The notes below the pieces were generated by a model. The model worked only from the letters and a program-made list of their open reading frames with translations. It was not told where the DNA came from and did no database searches. A stretch of 34,365 bases of DNA from Oscillospiraceae bacterium (GTDB lineage: Bacteria > Bacillota > Clostridia > Saccharofermentanales > Saccharofermentanaceae), in contig CADBGD010000007.1 of assembly GCA_902794115.1 (NCBI GenBank), positions 1 through 34,365 on the forward strand, in the 5' to 3' direction. Shown piece by piece: positions 22,148 to 30,570 of the stretch. The number at the start of each line of letters is the position of its first letter. Within the stretch, counting starts at the first letter, position 1. The position numbers were made by a program, and so were the translations under genes.

Positions 22148-24889
22148 ATGAATCATCCATTTGCGATGAAGACAGAAAGTGTTATTGATGCACTAAGTAC
22201 GGACGTAAAAGCGGGTCTGACCAAGGCCGAAGCGGATAAGCGTCTTGCACAGTATGGACCCAACTCATTGGGTGAAGAGAAGAAGGTTCCGCTTTGGAAG
22301 CGTTTCCTTGGGCAGTTTGCGGATGCTATGGTACTGATCCTGATCGGTGCGGCTGTTCTTTCCGCAGTTATGGCCATTAAAGAGGGCGGTTTCAGCGGAT
22401 GGATCGATGTCATTGTAATCCTTGCCATCGTTATCATTAACGCGGTCCTGGGCGTGTATCAGGAAGGTAAAGCGGATGAGGCAATTGCCGCTTTAAAGAA
22501 AATGAGTTCCCCGCAGGCGAAAGTCGTGCGTGACAATATCCAGCAGATGGTCGATTCCGATAAGCTTGTTCCGGGTGATGTCGTTGTACTGGATGCCGGT
22601 GACCTGGTTGCCGCAGATATCAGACTTACCGAGGCCAGCTCCATGAAGGTGGAAGAAGCGTCCCTTACCGGCGAATCGGTTCCAGTAGATAAAGATGCAA
22701 CTGTTGAGCTGGATGAGGACTGCGGTATCGGTGACCGTAAAAATATGCTTTACATGGGTACGGCAGTTACTTACGGACGTGGCCGTGGTGTGGTTGTGGA
22801 AACCGGTGCCAACACCGAGCTTGGTAAAATCGCCAGCCGTCTTTCTTCCATTGATGATGAAGAGACTCCTCTCCAGAAGAACCTGACAAAACTTGGTAAG
22901 ATCCTGGGTATCGTCTGCATCGTTATCTGCCTGATCGTATTTGTGGTAGATGTGTTTGTACAGAAAGAGCCTTGGGATGAAGCTCTGATGACTGCGGTCA
23001 GCCTGGCTGTAGCGGCGATTCCTGAGGGCCTTGCGGCTGTTGTAACGATCGTTCTGGCTCTGGGTATGACCAAGATGGCCGGAAAGCATGCGATCGTACG
23101 CCGCCTTCTGGCTGTAGAAACACTGGGTTGTGTAGACGTTATCTGTACTGATAAGACCGGTACCCTGACCCAGAATGAAATGACCGTCAGAAAGGTGTTT
23201 GACGGCCGCGAGTCTTACGATGTTACCGGTATCGGTTATGCACCGGAAGGTCAGATCCAGACTGCCGACGGAACGAAGGTGGAGCCGGATGCCCGTATTA
23301 CGAGACTCCTTCAGTCCTGCGTACTTTGTAGTGATGCTGTTACTCCGAAGGGTGAGGATGGAAGATATTCCTGCATCGGTGACCCGACAGAAGCTGCCCT
23401 GATCGCACTGGGCGCCAAGTCCGGACTTCCGAAGGATGAGACGAATAAGTCTTTCCCGCGTATTGCCGAGCTTCCTTTTGACTCGGACCGTAAGATGATG
23501 ACTACTTACCACCCGAACATTGTGGAAGGCTCCATTGTTTCTTTCACAAAGGGTGCGCCGGACATCGTTCTGAGCCGCTGTATCGAGTATTTCGACGGCG
23601 AGAAGAATGTGCCGATGACAGAAGAACTGCAAAATAAGATCGCGGAAGTGAACCACGGCTACGCAACACAGGCGATCCGTGTGCTGGCTTTTGCTTACAG
23701 GATCCATGAAGGCAAGACCGAGATCGAAGCTGATTTTGAGCATGAAAAGGATCTTTGCTTCCTGGGCCTGATCGGTATGATCGACCCGGCAAGACCGGAA
23801 GTGCGTGATGCCATGGCACTGTGCCGTGAGGCCGGTATCCGTGCCGTTATGATCACCGGTGACTATAAGGATACTGCTGTGGCCATTGCCAATGACCTCG
23901 GCATGATGGGTGAAGGCATCGGAAGTCTCTCCGGTGCGGAACTGGATAAGGTTTCCGACAAGGAATTCGAGACTGTCTGCGAGACCACAAATGTCTATGC
24001 CCGTGTATCTCCGGACCATAAGGTACGTATTGTAAATGCACTTCGTAAGAATGACCATATCGCATCCATGACCGGTGACGGTGTAAACGACGCGATGGCT
24101 CTGAAATCTGCAGATATCGGTGTGGCAATGGGTATTACCGGTACTGATGTTGCCAAGAACTCTTCCGACATGATCCTGACAGATGATAACTTTGCGACGA
24201 TCGTTTCAGCAGTCGAAGAAGGACGTATCATTTACAGCAATATCCGTAAGTTCGTCGGCTTCCTGCTTTCCTGTAATGTAGGTGAGATCCTGGTTATCTT
24301 CCTGATCTCTTTGATCCCGGCTTCCCTGATCACCGGAATCGGAACTCCCCTTACCGCGATCCAGCTTCTGTGGCTGAACCTGGTAACGGACAGCTTCCCG
24401 GCTCTGGCTCTTGGTAGAGAAAAGGGTGAACCGGACATCATGAAGCAGCCGCCGAGAAAGAAGTCGGAATCCATTATCAACGGCTCCATGAAGGTCAATA
24501 TCCTGGTACAGAGCCTGGCGATCTTTGTGGCTGTCTTTACTTCTTTCGTACTGGGCCTGACCGTATTCTTCAAGGATGCCGAGGTGCCGATCGAGGGTGC
24601 ACGTACCATGGCTTTTGCCACATTGATCCTGGCCGAGCTTTTCCGTGCATATGGCGCCCGTTCCGAACGTACCAGCGTATTTAAGCTGGGATTGTTCACC
24701 AATAAGTTCATGAACATTTCGGTTGCCGGCTCCATCGGACTTCTTCTGGCAGTTATCTACATTCCGGGTGTAAACGGTATCTTCGATAACATTGCTCTCG
24801 GATTCCTGCCGTGGATCCCGATCCTGCTTCTGGCCCTGATCCCGTTCGTGGCTAGTGAAGTACATAAGCTTGTAAAGAATAAAAAATAA
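22148..24889 (+). CDS. SERCA-like calcium-translocating P-type ATPase
   Basis: A 913-residue P2-type ATPase. It has the N-terminal cation-transporter segment (LTKAEADKRLAQYGPNSL), A-domain TGES (Glu176), M4 IPEGLAAV (Glu293), phosphorylation motif CSDK/TGTLT here ICTDKTGTLT (Asp335), the hinge TGDGVNDAMALK, M5 SCNVGEI (Asn710, Glu713) and M6 LWLNLVTDSFPAL (Asn744, Asp748). The residues at Glu293, Asn710, Glu713, Asn744 and Asp748 correspond to those that form both calcium sites in SERCA, so two-ion transport is plausible; the M8 ligand was not checked. It would pump calcium out of the cell. GGAAGGG lies near the ATG. Monocistronic; secG follows with its own promoter. Confidence 0.93.
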   Translation: MNHPFAMKTESVIDALSTDVKAGLTKAEADKRLAQYGPNSLGEEKKVPLWKRFLGQFADAMVLILIGAAVLSAVMAIKEGGFSGWIDVIVILAIVIINAVLGVYQEGKADEAIAALKKMSSPQAKVVRDNIQQMVDSDKLVPGDVVVLDAGDLVAADIRLTEASSMKVEEASLTGESVPVDKDATVELDEDCGIGDRKNMLYMGTAVTYGRGRGVVVETGANTELGKIASRLSSIDDEETPLQKNLTKLGKILGIVCIVICLIVFVVDVFVQKEPWDEALMTAVSLAVAAIPEGLAAVVTIVLALGMTKMAGKHAIVRRLLAVETLGCVDVICTDKTGTLTQNEMTVRKVFDGRESYDVTGIGYAPEGQIQTADGTKVEPDARITRLLQSCVLCSDAVTPKGEDGRYSCIGDPTEAALIALGAKSGLPKDETNKSFPRIAELPFDSDRKMMTTYHPNIVEGSIVSFTKGAPDIVLSRCIEYFDGEKNVPMTEELQNKIAEVNHGYATQAIRVLAFAYRIHEGKTEIEADFEHEKDLCFLGLIGMIDPARPEVRDAMALCREAGIRAVMITGDYKDTAVAIANDLGMMGEGIGSLSGAELDKVSDKEFETVCETTNVYARVSPDHKVRIVNALRKNDHIASMTGDGVNDAMALKSADIGVAMGITGTDVAKNSSDMILTDDNFATIVSAVEEGRIIYSNIRKFVGFLLSCNVGEILVIFLISLIPASLITGIGTPLTAIQLLWLNLVTDSFPALALGREKGEPDIMKQPPRKKSESIINGSMKVNILVQSLAIFVAVFTSFVLGLTVFFKDAEVPIEGARTMAFATLILAELFRAYGARSERTSVFKLGLFTNKFMNISVAGSIGLLLAVIYIPGVNGIFDNIALGFLPWIPILLLALIPFVASEVHKLVKNKK

Positions 24890-24892
24890 TAG

Positions 24893-24921
24893 TTGCCTAA
24901 GAAAATATCTTGTGTTAATAT
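24893..24921 (+). promoter_or_regulatory. Promoter of secG
   Basis: TTGCCT (24893-24898) and TAATAT (24916-24921) are 17 bp apart, with TGT before the -10 (extended -10). Confidence 0.7.
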
Positions 24922-24964
24922 TTAACGGTTACTAGAATTGAGAACAGTCTCGGAGGCTGATATA

Positions 24965-25219
24965 ATGAACACATTGGCAGTTGTACTTACATGTATTGAT
25001 ATCGTCGTCTGCATCGTGATGATCATTCTGGTTATGTCCCAGGAGGGTAATGACCAGGGTATGGGTGTTGTTGGCGGAAGCGGAAATAGCAACAACTTCT
25101 ACGAGAAGTCGAAGGGCAGAACGATGGATGAGAAGCTCAAGAAGATCACGCTGTTTACAGCAGTCCTCTTTGCGGTCCTGACCGTGACATTGTTCCTGGT
25201 GCTGGCCAGAGGCTTCTGA
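24965..25219 (+). CDS. secG: Preprotein translocase subunit SecG
   Basis: An 84-residue protein with two TM helices, at about 2-22 and 57-80, joined by a Gly/Ser/Asn-rich loop (GMGVVGGSGNSNNFYEKSKGRTMDEKLKKIT), the SecG signature. SecG assists the SecYE channel. GGAGG lies eight bases before the ATG at 24965, so the longer upstream frame is rejected. It is followed by a terminator and then rnr, the usual Firmicutes order. Confidence 0.92.
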   Translation: MNTLAVVLTCIDIVVCIVMIILVMSQEGNDQGMGVVGGSGNSNNFYEKSKGRTMDEKLKKITLFTAVLFAVLTVTLFLVLARGF

Positions 25220-25242
25220 TCTGAAGACGAAACAAACAAGAG

Positions 25243-25280
25243 AAAACTGCCGACCGGAAAATCCGGACGGCAGTTTTTTT
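25243..25280 (+). terminator. Terminator after secG
   Basis: A stem of 25243-25258 with 25262-25277 (one A-A mismatch, 3-nt loop) is followed by T to 25280. A second 6-bp hairpin, GAGAGA/TCTCTC (25284-25299), precedes rnr. Part of the transcription may read through into rnr, since no separate promoter for it is evident. Confidence 0.85.
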
Positions 25281-25314
25281 ATTGAGAGACAGATCTCTCG
25301 GAAAGTGAGACAGT

Positions 25315-27192
25315 ATGGGCAGACGTATAAAACGACACATCAAGATCCGTCCTTCCAGCAGAAAAGAAGTAGTAAAGGCGATGCTTCCTAAGGAGCGGGA
25401 AATGACGGTGGCCGATCTTGCGCCCCGCGGGCCGCTTGCACTGGAAAACCAGTGTGTAGGTATACTTCGGGAAACACAGGAGGGAGGAGTGGTGATCCCG
25501 GATCCTGGATATCCTTTTCCTTTCGGACAGATTGTGATCGCCAAAAACCAGTTAAATGGCGCCCCGTTTGGCATGAAGGTGGTTTGTGAGATCAAGAATC
25601 CTTCTGCCAGCCGTGCCCGTTACGAGGGCCGGATCATCGAAGTGCTGGGCGATCCCGGAAATAACGATGTGGAAATGCTTTCGATCCTGCGTCAGTTCGG
25701 GCTGAGTCCTGTATTCCCTGCGGCCGTTGACGAAGAAGTTTCCGGACTTCCTCTGTCTCCGACCGAAGAACAGATCGAGGAGTGCCTCCTTCACGGAAGA
25801 AAAGATCTTCGGTCCCTTCAGACGGTCACCATCGACGGAGAAGAGGCAAAGGATCTGGATGATGCCATTTCCATACAGAAACTCGACAAAGGCGGCTACC
25901 GTCTCTGGGTACATATCGCGGATGTTTCGGAATATGTGAAAGAAGGTACGGCTCTGGACCGGGAAGCGTATTCCCGGGGCACTTCGGTATATCTGGTGGA
26001 CCGGGTCATTCCTATGCTGCCACCGAAGCTTTCCAATGGCCTTTGCAGCTTAAATCCCCATGTGCCGCGTCTGACTATGACCTGTGAGATGAAGATCGAC
26101 GGCGCAGGTGAGATCGTGGATAGCGAGATCTATGAGAGCATTATTGAAAGCGATGCCCGTACTTCCTATAACGAGATCAACGGGATCCTTTTCGAAGAAA
26201 AAGATATCGAAGATTACCGCTCCTTATATCCTATGTTCCGCCTGATGCTGGAATTAAAGCGGGTACTGAAAACGAAGAGAAAGAACCGGGGAACCATCGA
26301 CTTTGTTTTCCCGGAGACGCATGTGGATCTGGATGATGAGGGAAAGCCGGTTTCGGTCCATGCCTATCCGATCAACGAGATCCACGGGGTGATCGAAGAG
26401 TTCATGATCGCGGCTAACGAAGCGGTGGCAGAGCGTTTCGCGAAGATGGAATATCCCTTCGTGTACCGTGTCCATGAAGAGCCGGATGAACTGAAGATCG
26501 GGGAGTTCCTCCATGTGGCCCGGCTTTTTGGTGAGAATAGGCGCCTTCAGGGAAAGGCGACTCCGAAGTTCTTAAGTGATCTTCTGGATGACATTGAAGG
26601 AAAAGAATATGCGCCGGCGCTGAACCAGCTGCTTCTTCGAAGCATGGCGAAGGCGAAGTATTCGGAAAAAGAACTGGGCCATTTCGGCTTGGCTTCCACG
26701 TACTACTGCCATTTCACATCGCCGATCCGCCGCTATCCGGACCTGTATATTCACCGCATCATCAAGAGCTATCTGCATCAGCAGCACAAGCGGGAGCATT
26801 TCAAGGGGCTCGTCAGTGATGTGGCCTACCATAGTTCCGAGATGGAGAAGAACAGCGTCGATGCGGAACGGGCATCTGTGGACCTGAAATGCGCTGAATA
26901 CATGCAGTCTCATGTGGGTGAGCATTTCCCCGGCGTGGTTTCCGGTGCCTGCCCGGCAGGAATCTTCGTGAAACTGGAAAACACGATCGAAGGAATGGTG
27001 CCTTTTTCGTCTCTGGATGAGTACTTCGAGTACGATGACCGGATGCTTCGGGCGAAGGGATCCAGGGGGACGGTATATTCGATCGGACAGAAAGTGCAGG
27101 TCATGGTCTCGGCCGTAGATCCGCTGGTGCATCACATTGACTTCACCATTGTCAAAGACGGGGAGGAAAGCTCTTCCGGACGAAAGAAGTAA
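25315..27192 (+). CDS. rnr: Ribonuclease R
   Basis: A 625-residue RNase II/RNB family 3'-5' exoribonuclease that degrades structured RNA. The RNB core carries TIDGEEAKDLDDAIS with metal ligands Asp174, Asp180, Asp182 and Asp183, and RGTSVYLVDRVIPMLPPKLSN. A C-terminal S1 domain (GVVSGACPAGIFVKLENTIEGMVPFSSL) ends at about residue 615. The protein is shorter than typical RNase R (about 700-800) because the N-terminal helix-turn-helix region is missing and the cold-shock part is brief. No smpB follows, unlike many Firmicutes. Confidence 0.92.
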   Translation: MGRRIKRHIKIRPSSRKEVVKAMLPKEREMTVADLAPRGPLALENQCVGILRETQEGGVVIPDPGYPFPFGQIVIAKNQLNGAPFGMKVVCEIKNPSASRARYEGRIIEVLGDPGNNDVEMLSILRQFGLSPVFPAAVDEEVSGLPLSPTEEQIEECLLHGRKDLRSLQTVTIDGEEAKDLDDAISIQKLDKGGYRLWVHIADVSEYVKEGTALDREAYSRGTSVYLVDRVIPMLPPKLSNGLCSLNPHVPRLTMTCEMKIDGAGEIVDSEIYESIIESDARTSYNEINGILFEEKDIEDYRSLYPMFRLMLELKRVLKTKRKNRGTIDFVFPETHVDLDDEGKPVSVHAYPINEIHGVIEEFMIAANEAVAERFAKMEYPFVYRVHEEPDELKIGEFLHVARLFGENRRLQGKATPKFLSDLLDDIEGKEYAPALNQLLLRSMAKAKYSEKELGHFGLASTYYCHFTSPIRRYPDLYIHRIIKSYLHQQHKREHFKGLVSDVAYHSSEMEKNSVDAERASVDLKCAEYMQSHVGEHFPGVVSGACPAGIFVKLENTIEGMVPFSSLDEYFEYDDRMLRAKGSRGTVYSIGQKVQVMVSAVDPLVHHIDFTIVKDGEESSSGRKK

Positions 27193-27211
27193 GGTTGGAA
27201 ATCAGAAAAAT

Positions 27212-27247
27212 AAGGGGTGCTTCCTTAGTAATGGAAGCACCCCTTTT
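27212..27247. terminator. Bidirectional terminator between rnr and the HPr-like gene
   Basis: A 13-bp perfect stem (27212-27224 with 27233-27245) has an 8-nt loop. The plus side ends in TTTT; on the minus side it is followed by ATTTTTC, so it can stop both convergent genes. Confidence 0.88.
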
Positions 27248-27268
27248 AGGTTACATCATTTACTTGCT

Positions 27269-27502
27269 TTACTCTTCCACACGGAAAGGAGTGAGGGCAT
27301 CGACCAGATCGTCGCAGGTATTGCTGTGGATCTCCAGGTTGATCGCGCTCTGCAGTTCGAGACTGAAGATACCCATGATGGACTTGGCATCCACCACATA
27401 GCGTCCGGAGGAAAGGTCTACGTCGTAAGGAAAGGAATTGACGATCTGAACAAATTCCTTGACATCGGAAATAGATTGGAATCGAATCGGAAAACGGACC
27501 AT
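27269..27502 (-). CDS. HPr-like protein lacking the phosphocarrier histidine (Crh-like)
   Basis: A 77-residue protein with the HPr fold pattern. The second half has DAKSIMGIFSLELQ, matching the HPr 'NxKSIMGVMSL' helix with Ser41 at the place of HPrK-phosphorylated Ser46, then INLEIHS and DDLVDALTPF. The first half lacks the GLHARPA segment: residues 9-17 read QSISDVKEF, so the catalytic His15 is absent. That is the condition in Bacillus Crh, a catabolite-repression cofactor. The start at 27502 has AGGAGG seven bases upstream. It is monocistronic with a TTGACA promoter. A regulatory rather than sugar-transfer role is inferred. Confidence 0.75.
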   Translation of the reverse strand: MVRFPIRFQSISDVKEFVQIVNSFPYDVDLSSGRYVVDAKSIMGIFSLELQSAINLEIHSNTCDDLVDALTPFRVEE

Positions 27503-27542
27503 ACGGTATCCTCCTGCACCTGTTTCTAACATTTATGAAAAT

Positions 27543-27570
27543 AGTTTATCACAGGTACAAACGATGTCAA
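27543..27570 (-). promoter_or_regulatory. Promoter of the HPr-like gene
   Basis: On the minus strand TTGACA (27565-27570) is followed after 16 bp by TAAACT (27543-27548), with TGA just before the -10. Confidence 0.65.
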
Positions 27571-27581
27571 CGTGAAAATCA

Positions 27582-27609
27582 TTGAAAGAATACGGGGAAT
27601 GGGTATAAT
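27582..27609 (+). promoter_or_regulatory. Promoter of mtaB
   Basis: TTGAAA (27582-27587) and TATAAT (27604-27609) are 16 bp apart. Divergent from the HPr-like promoter, with the -35 elements 11 bp apart. Confidence 0.75.
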
Positions 27610-27638
27610 AAGTTCATCAATTTGACGAAAGGATACCT

Positions 27639-28943
27639 ATGGCTTACCAAGTTTTTTTTCATACTCTCGGATGCAAGGTCAATGCCTATGAGACCGCGGC
27701 GATCAGTAAACTCCTTGCCGAAGAAGGCTTTACGGAGACGAAAGATCCGAAGGAAGCGGATGTGTATGTGATCAATACCTGCGCGGTCACGGCGGAAGCG
27801 GACAGAAAGTCCCGCCAGATGATCCACCGTGCGCGGAGAACGGCACCGAAAGCAGTTGTTGTAGCCATGGGCTGTCATACGGAAATGAACCGGGATGAGG
27901 AGGGCGCCGATATTCTGGTGGGCACCGAGGACCGTCCGAAACTGGTGCCGCTTCTTCTGGAAAAACTCAAGCTTCGTGAAAAAACGGAGGAGACGGAGGA
28001 CCTGGATGCCGGGACCCGTTTTTTCGAGTACGGCAGTGTTCTTCTTTCTGAAAATACCCGTGCTGTTGTAAAGATCGAAGACGGGTGCAACAATTTCTGC
28101 ACCTACTGTATCATTCCGTATTCCAGAGGAAGAGTGAGAAGCAGAAGCCGGGAAGCGATCCTTCAGGAGATCTCGGATCTTACTAAAAAGGGCTATTCGG
28201 AATTTGTGATCACGGGTATCCATCTCTGCTCGTATGAAAAGGAACAGGGGGCAGATGAGACGGCGCTGGGACATCTTCTTTCGGCGATTTCCGGGATCGG
28301 CGGAGTCAAGCGGATCCGGCTGGGGTCTTTGGAGCCGTCCTGCATGACGCCTGAACTGATCACGATTCTCAAAGAGAATAAAAAGCTGTGTCCTCATTTT
28401 CATCTGTCGCTTCAGAGCGGATCGGATACGGTCCTGAAAAGAATGAACCGGAAGTACGATACGGCCTTGTTCCGGAAAGTGGTGGCGGATCTTCGGGAAG
28501 CTTTCCCCAATGCCAGCATGACGACGGACATGATCTGTGGTTTTCCGGGAGAGACGGAAGAAGAGCATAAGGAATCCTGTGCTTTTGCCGAAGAAATCGG
28601 ATTTACCCATATCCATGTTTTTCCTTTCTCGCCGAGAGAAGGTACGAAAGCCTACAGTATGCAAGGACAGGTGGACGGCGGTACGAAGAGCCGAAGAACA
28701 GCGCAGCTGCGTGAGATCTCGGACCGGATGGAAGAAGGCAGAACAAAGGATTTCCTGGGAAAGAACGTGGAAGTGCTGGTGGAAGAAACCGGAGATGACG
28801 GATCTTTCGAAGGGTATTGCCGGGAATATGTAAGAGTCCGGGGAAAAAGAGAGGGGACCGCATCCGGCCAGATCCTTTTGGGAACGGTTACAGGAAGCGA
28901 CGGTTTCGTGCTTTTAGGTGAGAATTTTCATTCCGAATCTTAG
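27639..28943 (+). CDS. mtaB: tRNA t6A37 methylthiotransferase MtaB
   Basis: A 434-residue radical SAM enzyme. The N-terminal UPF0004 domain has three cluster cysteines: Cys12 in LGCKVNAYE, Cys48 in NTCAVT and Cys79 in MGCHTEMN. The SAM domain binds its cluster by Cys150, Cys154 and Cys157 (CNNFCTYC), and a TRAM domain ends the protein. 'GCKVNAYET' separates MtaB from MiaB. It converts t6A to ms2t6A at position 37 of tRNAs reading ANN codons. AAAGGAT precedes the start. Monocistronic with a consensus promoter; no terminator is evident. Confidence 0.92.
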   Translation: MAYQVFFHTLGCKVNAYETAAISKLLAEEGFTETKDPKEADVYVINTCAVTAEADRKSRQMIHRARRTAPKAVVVAMGCHTEMNRDEEGADILVGTEDRPKLVPLLLEKLKLREKTEETEDLDAGTRFFEYGSVLLSENTRAVVKIEDGCNNFCTYCIIPYSRGRVRSRSREAILQEISDLTKKGYSEFVITGIHLCSYEKEQGADETALGHLLSAISGIGGVKRIRLGSLEPSCMTPELITILKENKKLCPHFHLSLQSGSDTVLKRMNRKYDTALFRKVVADLREAFPNASMTTDMICGFPGETEEEHKESCAFAEEIGFTHIHVFPFSPREGTKAYSMQGQVDGGTKSRRTAQLREISDRMEEGRTKDFLGKNVEVLVEETGDDGSFEGYCREYVRVRGKREGTASGQILLGTVTGSDGFVLLGENFHSES

Positions 28944-29002
28944 AAAAAACTGATAATATTTACAAATATGTCAATTTTCTTATGAAATGTTGATTTTTTA
29001 TG

Positions 29003-29011
29003 TGCTACAAT
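29003..29011 (+). promoter_or_regulatory. Extended -10 promoter of the ireB operon
   Basis: TG-C-TACAAT (29003-29011) is an extended -10; no good -35 is present. It lies 40 bases before the chosen ireB start and excludes the longer frame that begins at 29000. Confidence 0.5.
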
Positions 29012-29050
29012 AGTCACATGATACGCATGATCGAAGGAGGTATGTCGAAT

Positions 29051-29311
29051 ATGCAGGATTCAGGAACAGCCCGTTTCTCGTTTAATACGGAGCGGTCCGA
29101 AGATGCAAAGGTATTGATGATGCAGGTTCTGGACGCTTTGCAGGAGAAGGGCTATAACCCGATCAACCAGCTGGTTGGATACTTTATGTCCGGTGATCCG
29201 ACTTACATCACAAACTATAAGGGAGCCAGAGGTATCATCCGCCGTATGGAGAGAGATGAGCTTCTTGAGGTGATCGTCAGAGATTACTGTGAGCGTCTGG
29301 CTGATGAGTAA
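29051..29311 (+). CDS. ireB: IreB family regulatory phosphoprotein (UPF0297)
   Basis: An 86-residue protein of normal UPF0297 length: [46 protein letters not shown], which is the family core, then [26 protein letters not shown]. IreB of enterococci is a target of the PASTA kinase/phosphatase pair. GAAGGAGG lies 10 bases before the ATG at 29051; a nearer ATG at 29042 is too close to that site. It heads a conserved Firmicutes cluster with ruvX and DUF1292. Confidence 0.93.
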   Translation: MQDSGTARFSFNTERSEDAKVLMMQVLDALQEKGYNPINQLVGYFMSGDPTYITNYKGARGIIRRMERDELLEVIVRDYCERLADE

Positions 29312-29332
29312 AGAAATGGAGAATGGCCGCTT

Positions 29333-29755
29333 ATGAGTCGTGTAATGGCCATTGATTTCGGCATGCGCCGCATAGGCGTGGCTTTGTCGGATCCGCTTCG
29401 TATGGTGGCTTCCGGTTATGAGACTGTAAACTGGAACGGCGTCGATCATGAATATGCGCTGGAGCGGATTTCCCAGATCGTAAAAGAAAAAGAAGTTACG
29501 GAGATCGTTATGGGCAAGCCCAGCCGTACGGACGGGACCCAGAGTGAGACAGAAGAAAAAGCGATTCGTTTTTCTTCCATGATCGAGGAGAAGACAGGGA
29601 TCAAGCCTGTTTTCCGGGATGAAAGATTTACTACTGTCATTGCTTCCCAGTTTTTGAGACAGACCGGCGTTTCCGGAAAGAATAAGAAGAAAGTCGTGGA
29701 CCAGGTAGCGGCGGAAATCATTTTACAGGAATACCTGGACATGCATCGCACATAA
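29333..29755 (+). CDS. ruvX: Holliday junction resolvase-like protein RuvX/YqgF
   Basis: A 140-residue protein with an RNase H-like fold. Catalytic acid Asp8 lies in VMAIDFGMRRIGVALSDP, followed by EIVMGKPSRTDGTQSE, PVFRDERFTT and KVVDQVAAEIILQEYL with the last acid. The family is implicated in resolving recombination junctions and in processing pre-16S rRNA. It lies 21 bases after ireB, in the standard order. Confidence 0.94.
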   Translation: MSRVMAIDFGMRRIGVALSDPLRMVASGYETVNWNGVDHEYALERISQIVKEKEVTEIVMGKPSRTDGTQSETEEKAIRFSSMIEEKTGIKPVFRDERFTTVIASQFLRQTGVSGKNKKKVVDQVAAEIILQEYLDMHRT

Positions 29756-29765
29756 GTGCCTTTCA

Positions 29766-29774
29766 TGATATAAT
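29766..29774 (+). promoter_or_regulatory. Extended -10 promoter before the DUF1292 genes
   Basis: TG-A-TATAAT (29766-29774) is a perfect extended -10 in the 70-base gap between ruvX and the DUF1292 gene; the -35 is poor. It may add internal transcription of the downstream genes. Confidence 0.5.
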
Positions 29775-29825
29775 AAATCAACACATTGAAAACAGAAGAT
29801 GGTAAGCCGTTTGGAGGAGAATACT

Positions 29826-30191
29826 ATGTTAATGGAAGATTGCGGTCGCGAATGCGAGAATAAAGATTGCGAAAACTGTGAGTTTGAAGCAGAAGGCTTC
29901 AGCGATGAAGAGACCATCATCACCATGGTGGATGCAGAGAGCGGAGAAGAATATCAGTTTGCACTGGTAGATGATTTCGAATATAAAGATCAGTCCTACT
30001 GCGTACTGGTAACCACAGATGAGGAAGAGCCGGAGATGGTGATCACCAAGGTGGTCAAGACCGATGACGGTGAAGAAGGGCTGATGAGTCTGGATGAAGC
30101 AGAGGCAGACGAGGTATATGCCGAGTACGACCGCCTTTGCGAGGAGGCAGAGCTCGACGATGAAGAAGACTTCTCAGACGAAGAAGAATAA
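29826..30191 (+). CDS. DUF1292 family acidic protein (YrzB-like)
   Basis: A 121-residue, strongly acidic protein. The N terminus is Cys-rich (DCGRECENKDCENCEFE), which could bind a metal. The DUF1292 core is IITMVDAESGEEYQFALVDDFEYKDQSYCVLV and the tail is nearly all Asp/Glu. GGAGGAG lies seven bases before the ATG at 29826. The B. subtilis equivalent is YrzB, next to ruvX and ireB. Function unknown. The next gene starts inside its 3' end. Confidence 0.85.
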   Translation: MLMEDCGRECENKDCENCEFEAEGFSDEETIITMVDAESGEEYQFALVDDFEYKDQSYCVLVTTDEEEPEMVITKVVKTDDGEEGLMSLDEAEADEVYAEYDRLCEEAELDDEEDFSDEEE

Positions 30192-30570
30192 GTCGAAATC
30201 CATAGGCAATTCGCTGTTTACGCATCATTCTCCGAAGGAGGGTGATGCGCTTGCTGTTATACGCGATGCTTCTAACGGAAAAGAATACTATCTTTCCATG
30301 ATCGATTCTTTCATGATCGAGAAGATCGAGTATGTGGTGATGTATAACTATGAACCGGACGACGGCAATCATGCCGATCCGGAACTGGTCATCATGCGTA
30401 CGGAATACGCCAGAAACGGTGACCAGTATTTCTATTCCATCAAGGATGAGAGTGAACTGGAGGCTGCATTTACCGTATTTATGCGGCGGTATGCGGCGAA
30501 TGTAAAAGAGAGACGGCAGAAAATGCGTCCCGGATATCGTGCGCCGAATCCGAACGAGGGTAAGGTATGA
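30160..30570 (+). CDS. Second DUF1292-like protein
   Basis: A 136-residue protein related in pattern to the previous gene: GDALAVIRDASNGKEYYLSMIDSFMIEKIEYVVMYNYEPDD, then ELVIMRTEYARNGDQYFYSIKDESELEAAF. Its N terminus is Lys/Ser/Thr-rich. The start at 30160 is chosen because GAGGAGG lies about 12 bases upstream; it overlaps the preceding gene by 32 bases. The longer frame to 30094 would read through the acidic tail region in another frame. It ends with an ATGA overlap into the protease gene. Tandem duplication of a DUF1292 gene is the likely origin. Confidence 0.75.
   Translation: MKKTSQTKKNKSKSIGNSLFTHHSPKEGDALAVIRDASNGKEYYLSMIDSFMIEKIEYVVMYNYEPDDGNHADPELVIMRTEYARNGDQYFYSIKDESELEAAFTVFMRRYAANVKERRQKMRPGYRAPNPNEGKV

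Noticed and set aside
22493-24058. 521-codon frame antisense to the calcium ATPase
   Set aside because: It is a shadow of a strongly coding gene with no family features; the ATPase has all motifs intact.
27579-28664. 361-codon frame antisense to mtaB
   Set aside because: mtaB carries all cluster cysteines; the antisense frame has no features and covers the mtaB promoter.
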